Shown piece after piece: positions 31,568-43,100 of a DNA stretch of 64,000 bases. Numbering within the stretch: the stretch's first letter is position 1; every line of letters begins with the position of its first letter. The DNA comes from Berghia stephanieae (lineage: Eukaryota; Mollusca; Gastropoda; Nudibranchia; Aeolidiidae). A model generated the notes under the pieces. It was not told the origin of the DNA. It saw only the letters and a list, made by a program, of their open reading frames with translations, and did no database searches. Both the position numbers and the translations under genes were made by a program. The stretch is taken from positions 43,251,590-43,315,589 of the forward strand of contig CM067451.1 in the NCBI GenBank assembly GCA_034508935.3, read 5' to 3'.

Positions 31568-32071
31568 GCACTCGCAAAAACTCACAATATGTCATTTCAG
31601 CCCAAGGAAAGAGTGCATGGCTAAAGTCAAAAGATACAGACTATAATTTAGATAGATATGTTTAAAAGTCCCAAGAAAAGAGAATTTAAGGGGAAAAGTA
31701 CCCAAAAAAAAAAAAAAAGAACACTTTAAGTATATCCAAGAGCCACCTTTAGCTGTGACAAGTATGAAATTATTTGAAACTCCCACCCAGAAGAGAACCT
31801 CTTCCAAAAGGGAGAAAAAAAATAAAGTGCACTTCCACACATAAACACCCACACGTACATACATGTGAACACATCTATATTTCGCTCATCCCATGCACAC
31901 CTTACCCCACCCCCAAACAAAACTATTGAAAAAAATGTCAAACTTCAGTGCGTTCAACACAATCTCACGGGCACAAGGTAGATTTTTTAAATGTTTGAAA
32001 AAAAAAATTTCAAACTTCCGTGCGTTCAAACAATCTCACAAGCATGAGGCAGATTTCAAGATTCCATTGAC

Positions 32072-32470
32072 ATTACAGTACAGCGATTGACATAATCAGT
32101 TGGATGGTGAAAAGGTTCAACTGAGATATTGCCAAGTTTGGATAGAAGTCAATTTTTATCCAAAATGAGTTCTGCTCATAAATGATAAAATCAACCTTTT
32201 TTGTACATCTTCGGGAAATATCAAAGCTTAATTTCACTTCTAAATATTTGTTAAAGTTAGCCAAGTTGAAAAAGTATGAAATTTGAGAAAAGTTGCTGGA
32301 TACCTTTCCCATATGTCTGACCATAACTTCATAAAAATCACCCGATTTATTTCAAATAAAGATTAAAATGCTCTGGGGAGCATATTCTTTCAGAAAATGC
32401 AAAAAAAAAAAAAAAAAAAAATAATTGCAAATCCAAAATGTTCATCTTCCGACTGATTATGTCATGCACT
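32072..32470. mobile_element. M3 MITE (copy in contig A)
   Basis: About 390 bp with inverted ends: TGACATAATCAGTTGGATGG on one side and TGACATAATCAGTCGGAAG on the other, read inwards. The same element occurs at 60101-60495 (haplotype partner) and 61615-62010. No coding capacity. The family is unrecognised. Confidence 0.7.
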
Positions 32471-32674
32471 GACACATTTTGTGTGTGACAAGACTCCTAA
32501 GCCCCGATCTTCAGCATCAGCTCCAACTCCTTAACTATCCTTTCCAGCACACTTTCATACTCTTTCATGAGTGCTAAGACATCTGTGCTTGACACAGCAG
32601 ACAGCTGACACAGGTGTGTAGCATGTTGCAGACTTCCATCCCGGTTGGTAGGGTACAAGATGTGATGGGCCGTT
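32457..32674 (-). CDS. TfR/GCPII-like gene, last coding exon (A copy)
   Basis: Acceptor CTACTAG/AACGG. It encodes TAHHILYPTNRDGSLQHATH and continues to KELELMLKIGA. In this copy a GGGG run gives the frame a TAG just after KIGA, before the M3 element. The partner exon in contig B has GGG here and reads on into M3. Homologous to the C-terminal helical region of transferrin receptor / GCPII. Confidence 0.75.
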
Positions 32675-33094
32675 CTAGTAGCAAAACAAAATTCAAAATT
32701 GTGATTAGATGAATAAAGAAATGGAATGCAGAGTTGAAAACCTATATATGCCAGTAAAATGAGATTAGCTTTTCGAAAAAGTTAAAATCAAGATTTATTT
32801 TCTCTGAAACAAAATAAATATTAATTTATTAAAAATCAACAATACATTTTTTTATAATCATTAAAAAAAAATATATTTCTTTTAGGTGACATTCCTTTAA
32901 CAAAAAGATCTGTGTCAATACTGCTGGGTGTAATGGATTTTTTTTCCTCAACATTTCATCCATTCCGCAGAGATTGGGTAAATAATCATAACAATTTATA
33001 CAGTTATAACAGGTAGGCCTTTAAATCTGGCGCAAACATACTTTGTACAAGACTAGCATCCCATCAAAAGTCGTAGAAATAACGAGCAAATCTT

Positions 33095-33175
33095 GACCTT
33101 ACTCAGGATCAATCCCAGTCGCTTTGCATGTGAAACAAGTGCTCTACCCATTGAACTAGCGAAATCTCCTCTCAT
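33095..33175 (-). repeat. tRNA-like sequence, degenerate
   Basis: On the minus strand, GCTAGTTCAATGGGTAGAGC resembles a D-arm/A-box and GGGATTGATCC a B-box-like T-arm. The acceptor stem does not close well. Probably a SINE head or dead tRNA. The B copy is at about 59405-59480. Confidence 0.4.
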
Positions 33176-33178
33176 TAC

Positions 33179-33431
33179 TTAACTCCCTCCTTACCAGCCA
33201 TTTTCAGGATTTTCCCCAAAACCTTACACACCCAACTAACACAAAAATAGATCTTTTATCACTCAAACACAATAGCAGTAAGTTCTTGCGATAAATAATT
33301 TCTGTAGCAAAACATGCCCTGTCAATTTTCTTTAAATTTCATGATCAACAAGAGAAATTTGAATAAGAAAAATGTTGGTTGTATCGTAACGAATGTGACG
33401 ATTTTCCTGTAGTTGGTATGGAGAGGGTTAA
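33179..33431. mobile_element. M2 MITE (copy in contig A)
   Basis: TTAA both sides; ends CTCCCTCCTTACCAGCC and GGTATGGAGAGGG. Haplotype partner at about 59139-59391. Confidence 0.75.
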
Positions 33432-33711
33432 GGTTTTGACAAATTGACTTTTTAAAAAAAAATCAATTTTTTAAAGATTATACGGTGTAGTGAGATAAAC
33501 TTGGCTTAGACTTTACATAAGAACTATAACTATATTATCATAACACCCACACATTTATCTGCTTATTATGTTTGCTCAAGGAATGTAAATCATTGAAATG
33601 TCCGTATTGTGGGCAATACAGATTTATCATCGTCACCGAAAATGAACATTATTCATTTTTTAAGATTATAGCAGTTTTGAAAAGGTAAGGGATTGCCTAT
33701 ATTTGTATTTA

Positions 33712-35838
33712 AAACCATCCAATAGACATAAAACCATCCAATAGACATAAAACTATCCAATAGACATAAAACTATCCAATAGACATAAAACTATCCAATA
33801 GACATAAAACTATCCAATAGACATAAAACCATCCAATAGACATAAAACCATCCAATAGACATAAAACCATCCAATAGACATAAAACCATCCAATAGACAT
33901 AAAACTATCCAATAGACATAAAACTATCCAATAGACATAAAACATCCAATAGACATAAAACTATCCAATAGACATAAAACTATCCAATAGACATAAAACT
34001 ATCCAATAGACATAAAACCATCCAATAGACATAAAACCATCCAATAGACATAAAACTATCCAATAGACATAAAACCATCCAATAGACATAAAACCATCCA
34101 ATAGACATAAAACTATCCAATAGACATAAAACCATCCAATAGACATAAAACCATCCAATAGACATAAAACCATCCAATAGACATAAAACTATCCAATAGA
34201 CATAAAACTATCCAATAGACATAAAACCATCCAATAGACATAAAACTATCCAATAGACATAAAACTATCCAATAGACATAAAACCATCCAATAGACATAA
34301 AACTATCCAATAGACATAAAACTATCCAATAGACATAAAACTATCCAATAGACATAAAATAACTAAAATCCAATAGACATAAAACTATCCAATAGACATA
34401 AAACCATCCAATAGACATAAAACCATCCAATAGACATAAAACCTATCCAATAGACATAAAACTATCCAATAGACATAAAACCATCCAATAGACATAAAAC
34501 TATCCAATAGACATAAAACCATCCAATAGACATAAAACCATCCAATAGACATAAAACTATCCAATAACATAAAACTATCCAATAGACATAAAACTATCCA
34601 ATAGACATAAAACTATCCAATAGACATAAAACTATCCAATAGACATAAAACCATCCAATAGACATAACATCAATAACTAACTCCAATAGACATAAAACAT
34701 CCAATAGACATAAAACTATCCAATAGACATAAAACTATCCAATAGACATAAAACCATCCAATAGACATAAAACTATCCAATAGACATAAAACCATCCAAT
34801 AGAATCATATAATAAACTATCCAATAGACATAAAACCATCCAATAGACATAAAACTATCCAATAGACATAAAAACCATCCAATAGATAACATCAAAACAT
34901 AAATCCAATAGACATAAAACTATCCAATAGACATAAAACCATCCAATAGACATAAAACTATCCATAGACAATAATGACATAACATAAACTATCCAATAGA
35001 CATAAAACCAATAGAATAATATCCAATAGACATAAAACTATCCAATAGACATAAAACTATCCAATAGACATAAAACTATCCAATAGACATAAAACCATCC
35101 AATAGACATAAAATCAAAACATAATCCAATAGACATAAAACTATCCAATAGACATAAAACTATCCAATAGACATAAAACCATCCAATAGACATAAAACCA
35201 TTTAATAGACATAAAACTATCCAATAGACATAAAACTATCCAATAGACATAAAACCATCCAATAGACATAAAACTATCCAATAGACATAAAACTATCCAA
35301 TAGACATAAAACCATCCAATAGACATAAAACTATCCAATAGACATAAAACTATCCAATAGACATAAAACCATCCAATAGACATAAAACTATCCAATAGAC
35401 ATAAAACTATCCAATAGACATAAAACCATCCAATAGACATAAAACCATCCAATAGACATAAAACTATCCAATAGACATAAAACCATCCAATAGACATAAA
35501 ACCATCCAATAGACATAAAACTATCCAAGACATAAAACTATCCAATAGACATAAAACTATCCAATAGACATAAAACTATCCAATAGACATAAAACCATCT
35601 AATAGACATAAAAACTATCCAATAGACATAAAACTATCCAATAGACATAAAACTATCCAATAGACATAAAACCATCCAATAGACATAAAACCATCCAATA
35701 GACATAAAACTATCCAATAGACATAAAACCATCCAATAGACATAAAACTATCCAATAGACATAAAACCATCCAATAGACATAAAACTATCCAATAGACAT
35801 AAAACTATCCAATAGACATAAAACCATCCAATAGACAT
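33712..35838. repeat. 19 bp minisatellite, long allele (about 112 units)
   Basis: Unit ATCCAATAGACATAAAACY in this orientation. Two variants differ at one position (ACTATCC or ACCATCC) and alternate in long runs. Several irregular interruptions cluster between about 34358 and 35130, which may be assembly errors. It lies in the intron between the exons at 35864-36020 and 32457-32674. The B allele (57728-58858) is about half as long. Confidence 0.9.
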
Positions 35839-35863
35839 GTTATTGTCTCATCATGTGTCTTAC

Positions 35864-36020
35864 CCGTGGTGCCTTATGACAAACACTCTCTCCACATGAG
35901 ATTTTATGTTGTTCACTGTGCTAATTCCCATCGTATCGTTAAGCTTTACGTAGTCCTGAGCGAGTCCCTCAAAGGCTTTGGCTGTTTTCTGGAAGCGTTC
36001 ACCCAATGCCAACACACGGT
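35864..36020 (-). CDS. TfR/GCPII-like gene, penultimate exon (A copy)
   Basis: 157 bases; acceptor CAG/ACCGTG and donor GG/GTAAGAC. Encodes DRVLALGERFQKTAKAFEGL and continues to VERVFVIRHHG. Differs from the B copy in three residues (Gly for Glu, Leu for Arg, His for Gln). Part of the dimerisation-like helical domain. Confidence 0.8.
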
Positions 36021-36403
36021 CTGGGAAATGAAAAATAGAATTTTTTGGCAACCTGTTACTGTTTATTGATTTTAGAAGATTAAAAGAGCTAATGGTTAGA
36101 TTAGATCATTTTAAGAAACAGAAACAAAGGATACAAAAAAAAATGGTTTTCTACAAATGCTCTGCACGCAAAAAAGCATCATTAATCAATACTTGAGATC
36201 TGTTGATATACAGTACAGCATAAAAAAAGTCGAACACATCTGAATTCCCCGTTTTAATCCCTCTATTTTCATAATACCAGCAACACAAAAATCTCGAACA
36301 CATTTCCTCACATGGCACAATGGCAATATACTTTTAAATAATTCTAAAAATCCAATATTTTTTCCAATCCCTTTTCACAACAATTACATCTATAACAATT
36401 TTA

Positions 36404-36646
36404 AAAAATTATGTCTTTTGCGCCACGACATCATAAGATATCGTCGCCTAGGCATTCCACGAAGGAATATAGATAACTCATCAAACAAGATGTCTGAGTC
36501 AACAGGAATCACCCATGTTGTCCAAGTGAGCAAATTGGGGGTTAATAATCTTGCTCAAGGAAAAAAACAAAAGTGCCTGAAGCGTGGCTTGAACCCGGGT
36601 CAACCGAGTCACAGTGCAATGCCTTAACCACTCGGCCACTTCGCCC
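36404..36646 (-). mobile_element. S2 tRNA-derived SINE (A copy)
   Basis: Intact S2 with tRNA-like head next to a C run at 36647-36660. The same insertion is at 56928-57170 in contig B. Confidence 0.75.
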
Positions 36647-36739
36647 CCCCCCCCCCCCCCATCTATACTATAAACAAATAAAAAAAACCTTATAAAGATA
36701 GGTCAAGGAAGACGCAGAGAAAGGGAGGCAACCTCTTAC

Positions 36740-36953
36740 CTAATCCTGCCTGGTCCAGTGTACACTCCTCTATGATGGACGACGTCTGCCACACGGTCAA
36801 CTCAAACTCCCTGGCCAGTCCTTCCATGCTGATGGGCAGGACTGAATTGTCTACCAGGCTCATCAGGCCCATGACCAGGATACGGGTGGCGGCGATGTGA
36901 AATTTGTAATGGTGGGCATAGCTGTAGCTGTGTAGCCATGGCAACGTGTCCGG
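36740..36953 (-). CDS. TfR/GCPII-like gene, dimerisation-domain exon (A copy, cut by gap)
   Basis: Encodes PDTLPWLHSYSYAHHYKFHI, ATRILVMGLMSLVDNSVLPI and EGLAREFELTVWQTSSIIEE before donor G/GTAAGAG. It matches the transferrin-receptor-like dimerisation domain (compare MVFELANSIVLPFD in GCPII). The 5' 18 bases are lost in the N run. Confidence 0.8.
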
Positions 36954-37053
36954 NNNNNNNNNNNNNNNNNNNNNNNNNNNNNNNNNNNNNNNNNNNNNNN
37001 NNNNNNNNNNNNNNNNNNNNNNNNNNNNNNNNNNNNNNNNNNNNNNNNNNNNN
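36954..37053. other. Assembly gap (100 N)
   Basis: Exactly 100 N, the usual placeholder for a scaffold join of unknown size. Confidence 0.98.
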
Positions 37054-37124
37054 TCCAAATGTTGCTCAATTATCGGGTTTAGTACCAGCACATTTGAATC
37101 GTTAAAATGACACTTTCCACAATG

Positions 37125-37645
37125 ATTGTTGTTTTGTTTTTAAGGGTTTTACGGCGCTTGCAACACATTTAGGTTATATCAGCGCCAGTAAAAAGGAAGA
37201 AAATTGGATAGTAAAAAGTTCTAGAATTACAGTTGAAGCATCCAAGAGAAAGTAAGACATAGGGGAACTGGGAACAAATAGGGATCAGATGTAGATTCCA
37301 AGAGCGTATCACCAATGTACTTAGTTTGAGATCACCTATAAGTCTTATCCGGACACAAGAACAAAATCCAACAAAGAGGAACACACTCAAATGCTTACAT
37401 TATACATTAAAAAATAACAAATATAGTAATAATACATAACAGAGAGATGATTTACAAGGAAAAAAATATCATCTCCCAAAACAATAAATATGCATTTGAC
37501 TGCTTCCCTCCCAGCTAGGACTCCGGCGAGGGCCAGGAAAAAAACAAGTAATCTCATTCCAAGACAAAGACTGAAAGCATGTTGGAAAACAGATATAAGG
37601 GGATAGAAGACACAGTGTGTACCTCCCTGCCCGCTATGGGAGCTT
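37125..37645 (-). repeat. R1 retroposon copy, complete
   Basis: Tail box ACGGCGCTTGCAACACATTT at 37151-37170, 5' end near GCTATGGGAG at 37640. A good reference copy for the family. Confidence 0.65.
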
Positions 37646-37649
37646 TCCA

Positions 37650-38900
37650 CAATGAGATCAAAATTCAGAACGGACAATATAAAGAAAGAATTCAACTGCC
37701 TCAACTTTGATAAGGACCAATACACAAGAGCACAATTGTAAAATAAATGAAATAACTTAAGATGGTTAGAAATGCATAACTACCAACCTGGTACATCACT
37801 TGAGAGGGCGTTTTGGGGTAAAAATTAGGTGAGTTCAGATAAAAAGTAGACGATTGCATATATGTTTTCTTTCATGCAACATAATGGTCTGTAAGTAGTA
37901 TACTATAATAGTAGTTATAGTAAAATGCACCTCTAAATATTAGAGAATTCCTACTTCTTTACTTTGACAAGATAAACACACCTAAAAATGGAGTATACTT
38001 ATTTTTCTTGAACCTAAACCGTTACAAAAGCTTGCTTGAAAAAAAAAAAATTATAAATCAGATGAAGATGTTTTTAAAGGGATTAAATTTATATATTTCA
38101 TAAATTAATAAAGGGAAATAATCATTGTCATCTTTAATCAATATAAGCAATTGATTTTCTTATTGAATACCTTCCAATCAAAAAGGTGGATTTAATTTTA
38201 TTCTTAATTAAAATAATATTTGTAACAAATAGTGAAAGTATCAATACTGTCTTAGAATATTCAAAGTATATCGAGGCTAACATCCATATCCTATGCAAAT
38301 CTCCAATACATTATGAAAGGTTTGAGTAAAATACAGGCGTCATATAAACGAATGGAACTTTTTTAATTGTTGAAAATCATTTATGATAGAGGCATAATTC
38401 AAATTAAAGAGCTACACAAATGGAGATTATGCTCTCACTGGACACCAATAATAATGATAATAATAATAACAACAATAGTAGTAGTAGTAATAGTAATAAT
38501 AATGGATCAATAATAATAATTCATTAGGCTCACATGGCTTTTTTACCACAAATTAGTCAAAAATTACAAAATACTGGATTTTGAACTAAAAATAAGCACT
38601 TACTGACTCAGGAAGTCAAATACGGAACAAATCCGTTTTTAACAGAACGGTTGACAGCTATGGTTCTACAAAGCATTTGTCTCTCAAGCTGAGCAAATGA
38701 ATGTTCATATAATATAAAAAAGGATATTGCAATGATGAACAGATTGTACTATATAAAGATAAAACGTTTTTGTAAACCCCAAAATATGTCAATAACACTA
38801 TACAATACAATGAATGTAATACAAATCAAATTCATGATTGTCATTACACCGATTGAAACGCTCTTTCCTTCTATATTTATTTCTTTCATTAAAAATCTTT
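37650..38900. other. No gene seen
   Basis: AT-rich sequence with short AAT/AGT runs near 38450-38520. No supported frame. Confidence 0.45.
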
Positions 38901-38916
38901 GTCTTCACCAAACTAA

Positions 38917-40150
38917 TTAGTGTACCTTCAGGGATTCCTTTTGTGAAAATACCCTGTGGTGTTTTAAGAACAGAATAATTTCAGACTTTCTAGGTAATGA
39001 TCCCCTTGAACCATGTGCTGAAACATCTTCGACAAAGTTTTTAAAATATGACTTGACTCTATCTGTATCCTCATCTGACCATGACATGTATCTCCGATTT
39101 TTGCTTGAATTCCTCTTGGGTTCAGTTTGTTTTGAAGAACACGTAAGCTGATTTGGCACTCCTGCTTCACCATCAATTATTCTTCTGATTTGCAGCTGTT
39201 ACTATGGATGTTCCAAAATTTGCATTTGAGTCTCTATTCACTACAAGTCATTTGTTTCAATGTTACAATTTCCTTCCCAGTGACCGATGCTGAGTTATCA
39301 ATTTGACCCAAAAAATGACCAACTTCTGTTATTTCTCGTATTGCAAGTGGACACTGATAAATGTTTTGATTGATTGATTCACTGTGTCCCATATGTCGAT
39401 AGAAGACATCTCTCTCGTGTTGTGGGACATCAAGTAGGCAAATAATGTCGAAGCTCGGTGCCTGAATTTATCAGCTATTAACAACTGGGGTTTCTCTAAA
39501 TCCTTTACTAAGGAAGTGACATATTTGATGGCAATGTAACCACTTACATGATCTTTGGATATTCCTGTATTTGGAAAAAGAAATGGGTTGTCTGAAATAT
39601 CAACAGCTTTACGCTCCTGTGCAAGTTTCCTTAAAGGCTGAATTGTGTCATTGGGTATCAACACAGGGACCAACATCTTGCTTCCCTTTCCAGACTGATA
39701 GGCCAGCTTATACTTCTCAAGTAACGCTTTTTCAGAGGATCAGTGACATGTTGTACAAGCTGGGGATCAACCCATACACCTGAATCTGCATCATTCCAGT
39801 CTTTTAACAACATCCTTGCGGGTTCTCCGCCTCTCCTCGCATTAAACATTGTAAGCCTAGCTACGATGACATTGCGAAGCCTAACAAACATATGTGAATC
39901 AAATAATTGATAATCATCCTCACAAATACGGACCATCTCTTCAGTAATAAATTGCCGTAGCTTCTTATATCATTCTCTAATGGCATCTCTTTGGGTTTTC
40001 TCAAATTTGTTCTCTTTGCTTCACATTGAACTCTGGCTGTAAAAAAATACTATCCCAATTATAATCCAGGACAGCTTTGAACAAATCTATCTCTGCGGAT
40101 TCTTCCATTTTGTTTTGCATTAATATTCCCCTTTTAAGAAATTAATTAAC
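38917..40150 (-). mobile_element. Crypton-like tyrosine recombinase element, broken
   Basis: The minus strand holds, in order, pieces of one recombinase-type protein: ESAEIDLFKAVLDYNW (near 40080), RLRNVIVARLTMFNARRGGE and MLLKDWNDADSGVWVD, MLVPVLIPNDTIQPLRKL, DKFRHRASTLFAYLMSHNTR, and a C-terminal WSDEDTDRVKSYFKNFVED. ARRGGEPARM fits the first catalytic Arg region and RHRAST the later His/Arg motif of tyrosine recombinases. This family is multi-copy in molluscs, cnidarians and fish. The pieces lie in at least three frames, so it is dead as assembled, though contig B is error-prone. Confidence 0.75.
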
Positions 40151-43100
40151 TTTTTCAATATAAATCCAATTTAAAGCTTCAAGCCTGCTTTCAATGTCCA
40201 TCCTCTTTCAAAGTCCCTTTCAGAAATGGTTTGCGATATTTCATTAAAGTTACAACGCTGTCTCATCTTTTTTTTTTTCCCCCATCAAATCCTTGAGATT
40301 TTTTTCAACGTCCACAGTAGGGGGGGGGTCCCCTTTGGGGCTTTTTGTATTTCCGGAAAAAAAAAGAAGAAAATAAAGCATTTCATGCTATAAACAAATA
40401 AAATAAATCAATAGCCGATCAAATGCAACCCGCACGACAGCGAAAAGGGGGAAAATAGCTTCCCAAAATTTTTAAGGGCCCTTTAAAATTTAATTTGTCA
40501 AAAAATTCCTTTTTTTTATTTTTTTTTTCTACCACCCTATTCCTTTGGAAGGGATGTTAATTTGGGGAACCTCTCCCCAAAATAAAAAATCCATGAAAAG
40601 ACCCCATATTTTTTTTTTGAAATAGAAAAAAATAAAAAAATCCCCCCTTCACTGGGTTCGGGTTTTCCCCTTTTTAAAAACAAAATAAACATAAATGGGA
40701 ATAGTAACACTTTGAATCCATCAAAAAACATAATTGCCTTTTGGGGTTTTTTAAAACCCAAAAAAAATCAGACAGAATGCAAAGAATTTGGGTTTTTTCC
40801 CCCAAACCCCAACCCCTTGGGGAAACAGTTCGGGGGAAGGTAAGCTCTTTTTTTTTTTACGTTGGAAAAAAAATTTTTCTCCAAATTTTCCCACTCGACC
40901 CGGGGGAAAAAAAAAAAAAAGAAAGACCCAATCCTACCCCAAAGACTAACTTTTTTTTTTAAGTTTTTGTACCCCTTTGGGGCCAAAATCGACAAAAAAA
41001 ATTCACAAAAAATTATTTACACAATCAAAATTAATTTTTATCAAAAAAAATAAATGCAATGAAGGCAATATCTAAAATAAAAAAAATAAAATAATAATAA
41101 AAAAATAATAATAATAATAATAAAAATAATAAAAAAAAAAATAAAAAAACAGTAGGGAAAAAAAGTAACAATTTTTAGTAACAAAAGTAAAATAGACTAT
41201 ATTCATATCATAACAATATTTTCTTTGTCATTGGGGGAGTGGAAAAACCCGGTTTGGCAGAACAAACACCGCATAAAACAAACGTCCTCCGGGCCCGGGG
41301 TTAGCTGGGGTTTCAAAAATTTTCCTTAAAGCTTCCCCCCAACTGCCTGAACGATGCTGAGCCCAGACAACTTAACCCATTTATATTTTGGGGGAAATAA
41401 AAATATAAACAGATATGCCGGAAAATTTTTCTAACAAAAAACCCCTTTTTTCAATAGAAAATATTTGAGTCTTCCCTTTTTAAAATTGACACGGGTAAGG
41501 GGGGAAAAAAAAATGCTAGAAAAACGATCACAAGGGGGGAACCCCTTTTTCTCAACCGAACTATTTTTCATCAAATCTACACACATCATTGGGGACCTGA
41601 ATTTTAATGACTCTTTTGTCTTGAAAGACCCCCCAAAGAATTTAGAAAAAAAAAAAATATTGAACCGGGAAAAGTCAAAGGTTGTAGCAAAAGCAGCCCA
41701 TTATAAAAGTATAATTTTAGTACCGACAAAAAAAAAAAAAATTTTCTTTCTTTAAATGCTCCCCAATAAAAAATACTTTTTAGTTGCAAGATTAAAAAAA
41801 TGTATCTAGGGGGATTCTCTTTAAAATTTTCCAGCGGTCTTGAAAAAAACCCTAAGATCAAGAAATACAAAAAACCCCTTTTTTAAAATTATGATGGGTT
41901 GTAAAAAAAAAAAATTTTTTTTAACACTTACAAACAAGAAATTTAAGTCTTTTACAGACAAAAAAAACCCCCAAATAAAAAAAACAAAAAATTTTAGGGC
42001 TGGTTTCACTGATATCACCACTTTTTGGGGGTTTTCTTTTTTCTAAGATGTCCACCCTAAAAATTTTGGGGATTTGTGCTTGTTTTTAAAAATGGAGCGA
42101 AAATTTGGCCCGCAGCCGCCAAAACAAAAAAAAATGCAATAACACAAAGCGCACCAGGGGGGGGGGGAAGTTTTTTTTTAAAAAGGGGAATTTTGGAAAA
42201 AATTTAAAATTTGCCCCCCACAAAATCAAAGAAAAATGAAAAAAAAAAGACTCACCATTGCACAAAAAACTTTTGGGTTTTAAAATGTTAGCATTCGGGA
42301 ACCTGGTCCCAGACGGCAACGAGGTTCAGTTTGTGATATTTGGGGTGAGGCTTTGCGGGTTTGGGGGAAAAGACCTGGGTTTCCCCGAGACAATGAGAAA
42401 TCACTTTTGGACCTCACGAGTAGTAAGAATCAGACTCGAGTCAGAAAAAAAATCGGGACCCTGTATTTTTGGGGAAAAGATGAAAAGATCATAATTTATT
42501 CTGGTTTACAATAAACATGAAGGCCATTGTTAAAAATCCAACTAAAAATTACTGGTTTAAAAATGCAAGTAAAATAAAAAAGATTTAAAAAGGGGGACTA
42601 TTTCTAAGTATTTAAAAGTTCAACTGTGTTTGGGGTAAATATAGATAAAAACCCAAACCCGGGTTTCATAAACCGTTTTTAACCAAATTTTTTAAAAAAC
42701 CAAACCCCCACAAAATACCAAAAAAATTTTTTTATATCACTACGTTTTTGGGGCATATAAAGGTTGTCTTGCAACAATAGAAATTCCTAACCTTGCAACG
42801 CAATAAGTTAAAAAAAAAAATTTTATAAACATTAAAGATGCAAGAAATAGGACAAAAGCGGATCAAAGATAATCCCAACAAACTTTTTAATTTTTCCTGG
42901 AAAAAGCATCATTTTCCACTTTTGTAAAAAAAAAAAAAAAACGACTTTAAATGGAATGGCCATCAAGAATACATTTAAAAAAAATAACGAGGGAAAGGTT
43001 TTTTAAAAAGTGTTATTTTGGGGGAATTTCCCCTCAAAAAAAAATTTTTTTAAAAAAAAAAAACTAGGAAAAACTCACGTGTAAAAAGTGTTTCCCTTGT

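Larger units (their letters stand above)
31888..36953 (-). other. Inverted second copy of the contig B gene end (haplotype A/C)
   Basis: This block is the reverse complement of about 56630-60679 in order, exon for exon and repeat for repeat. It ends at the N gap inside the dimerisation-domain exon. Differences are mainly minisatellite length and small indels. Confidence 0.9.

Noticed and set aside
32072-32324. Short protein MVRHMGKVSSNFSQ found in two places as a conserved gene
   Set aside because: It lies inside the M3 MITE, and the two places are the two haplotype copies.
33095-33175. Functional tRNA gene
   Set aside because: D-arm and T-arm boxes are present, but the acceptor and anticodon stems do not pair properly. 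The same sequence sits in both haplotypes as part of intron DNA.
33961-35545. Repetitive proteins of the type MSIGWFYVYW
   Set aside because: The 19 bp minisatellite gives an open frame by chance; the unit is intronic and the frame is not conserved between alleles.
33712-35838. CRISPR-like array
   Set aside because: Units are contiguous 19-mers with no spacers, in an animal intron.
42258-42360. Possible exon around NLVPDGNEVQFVIFG before GTGAGG
   Set aside because: It stands out in composition and has a donor-like end, but I could not match it to any family, and the zone is unreliable.
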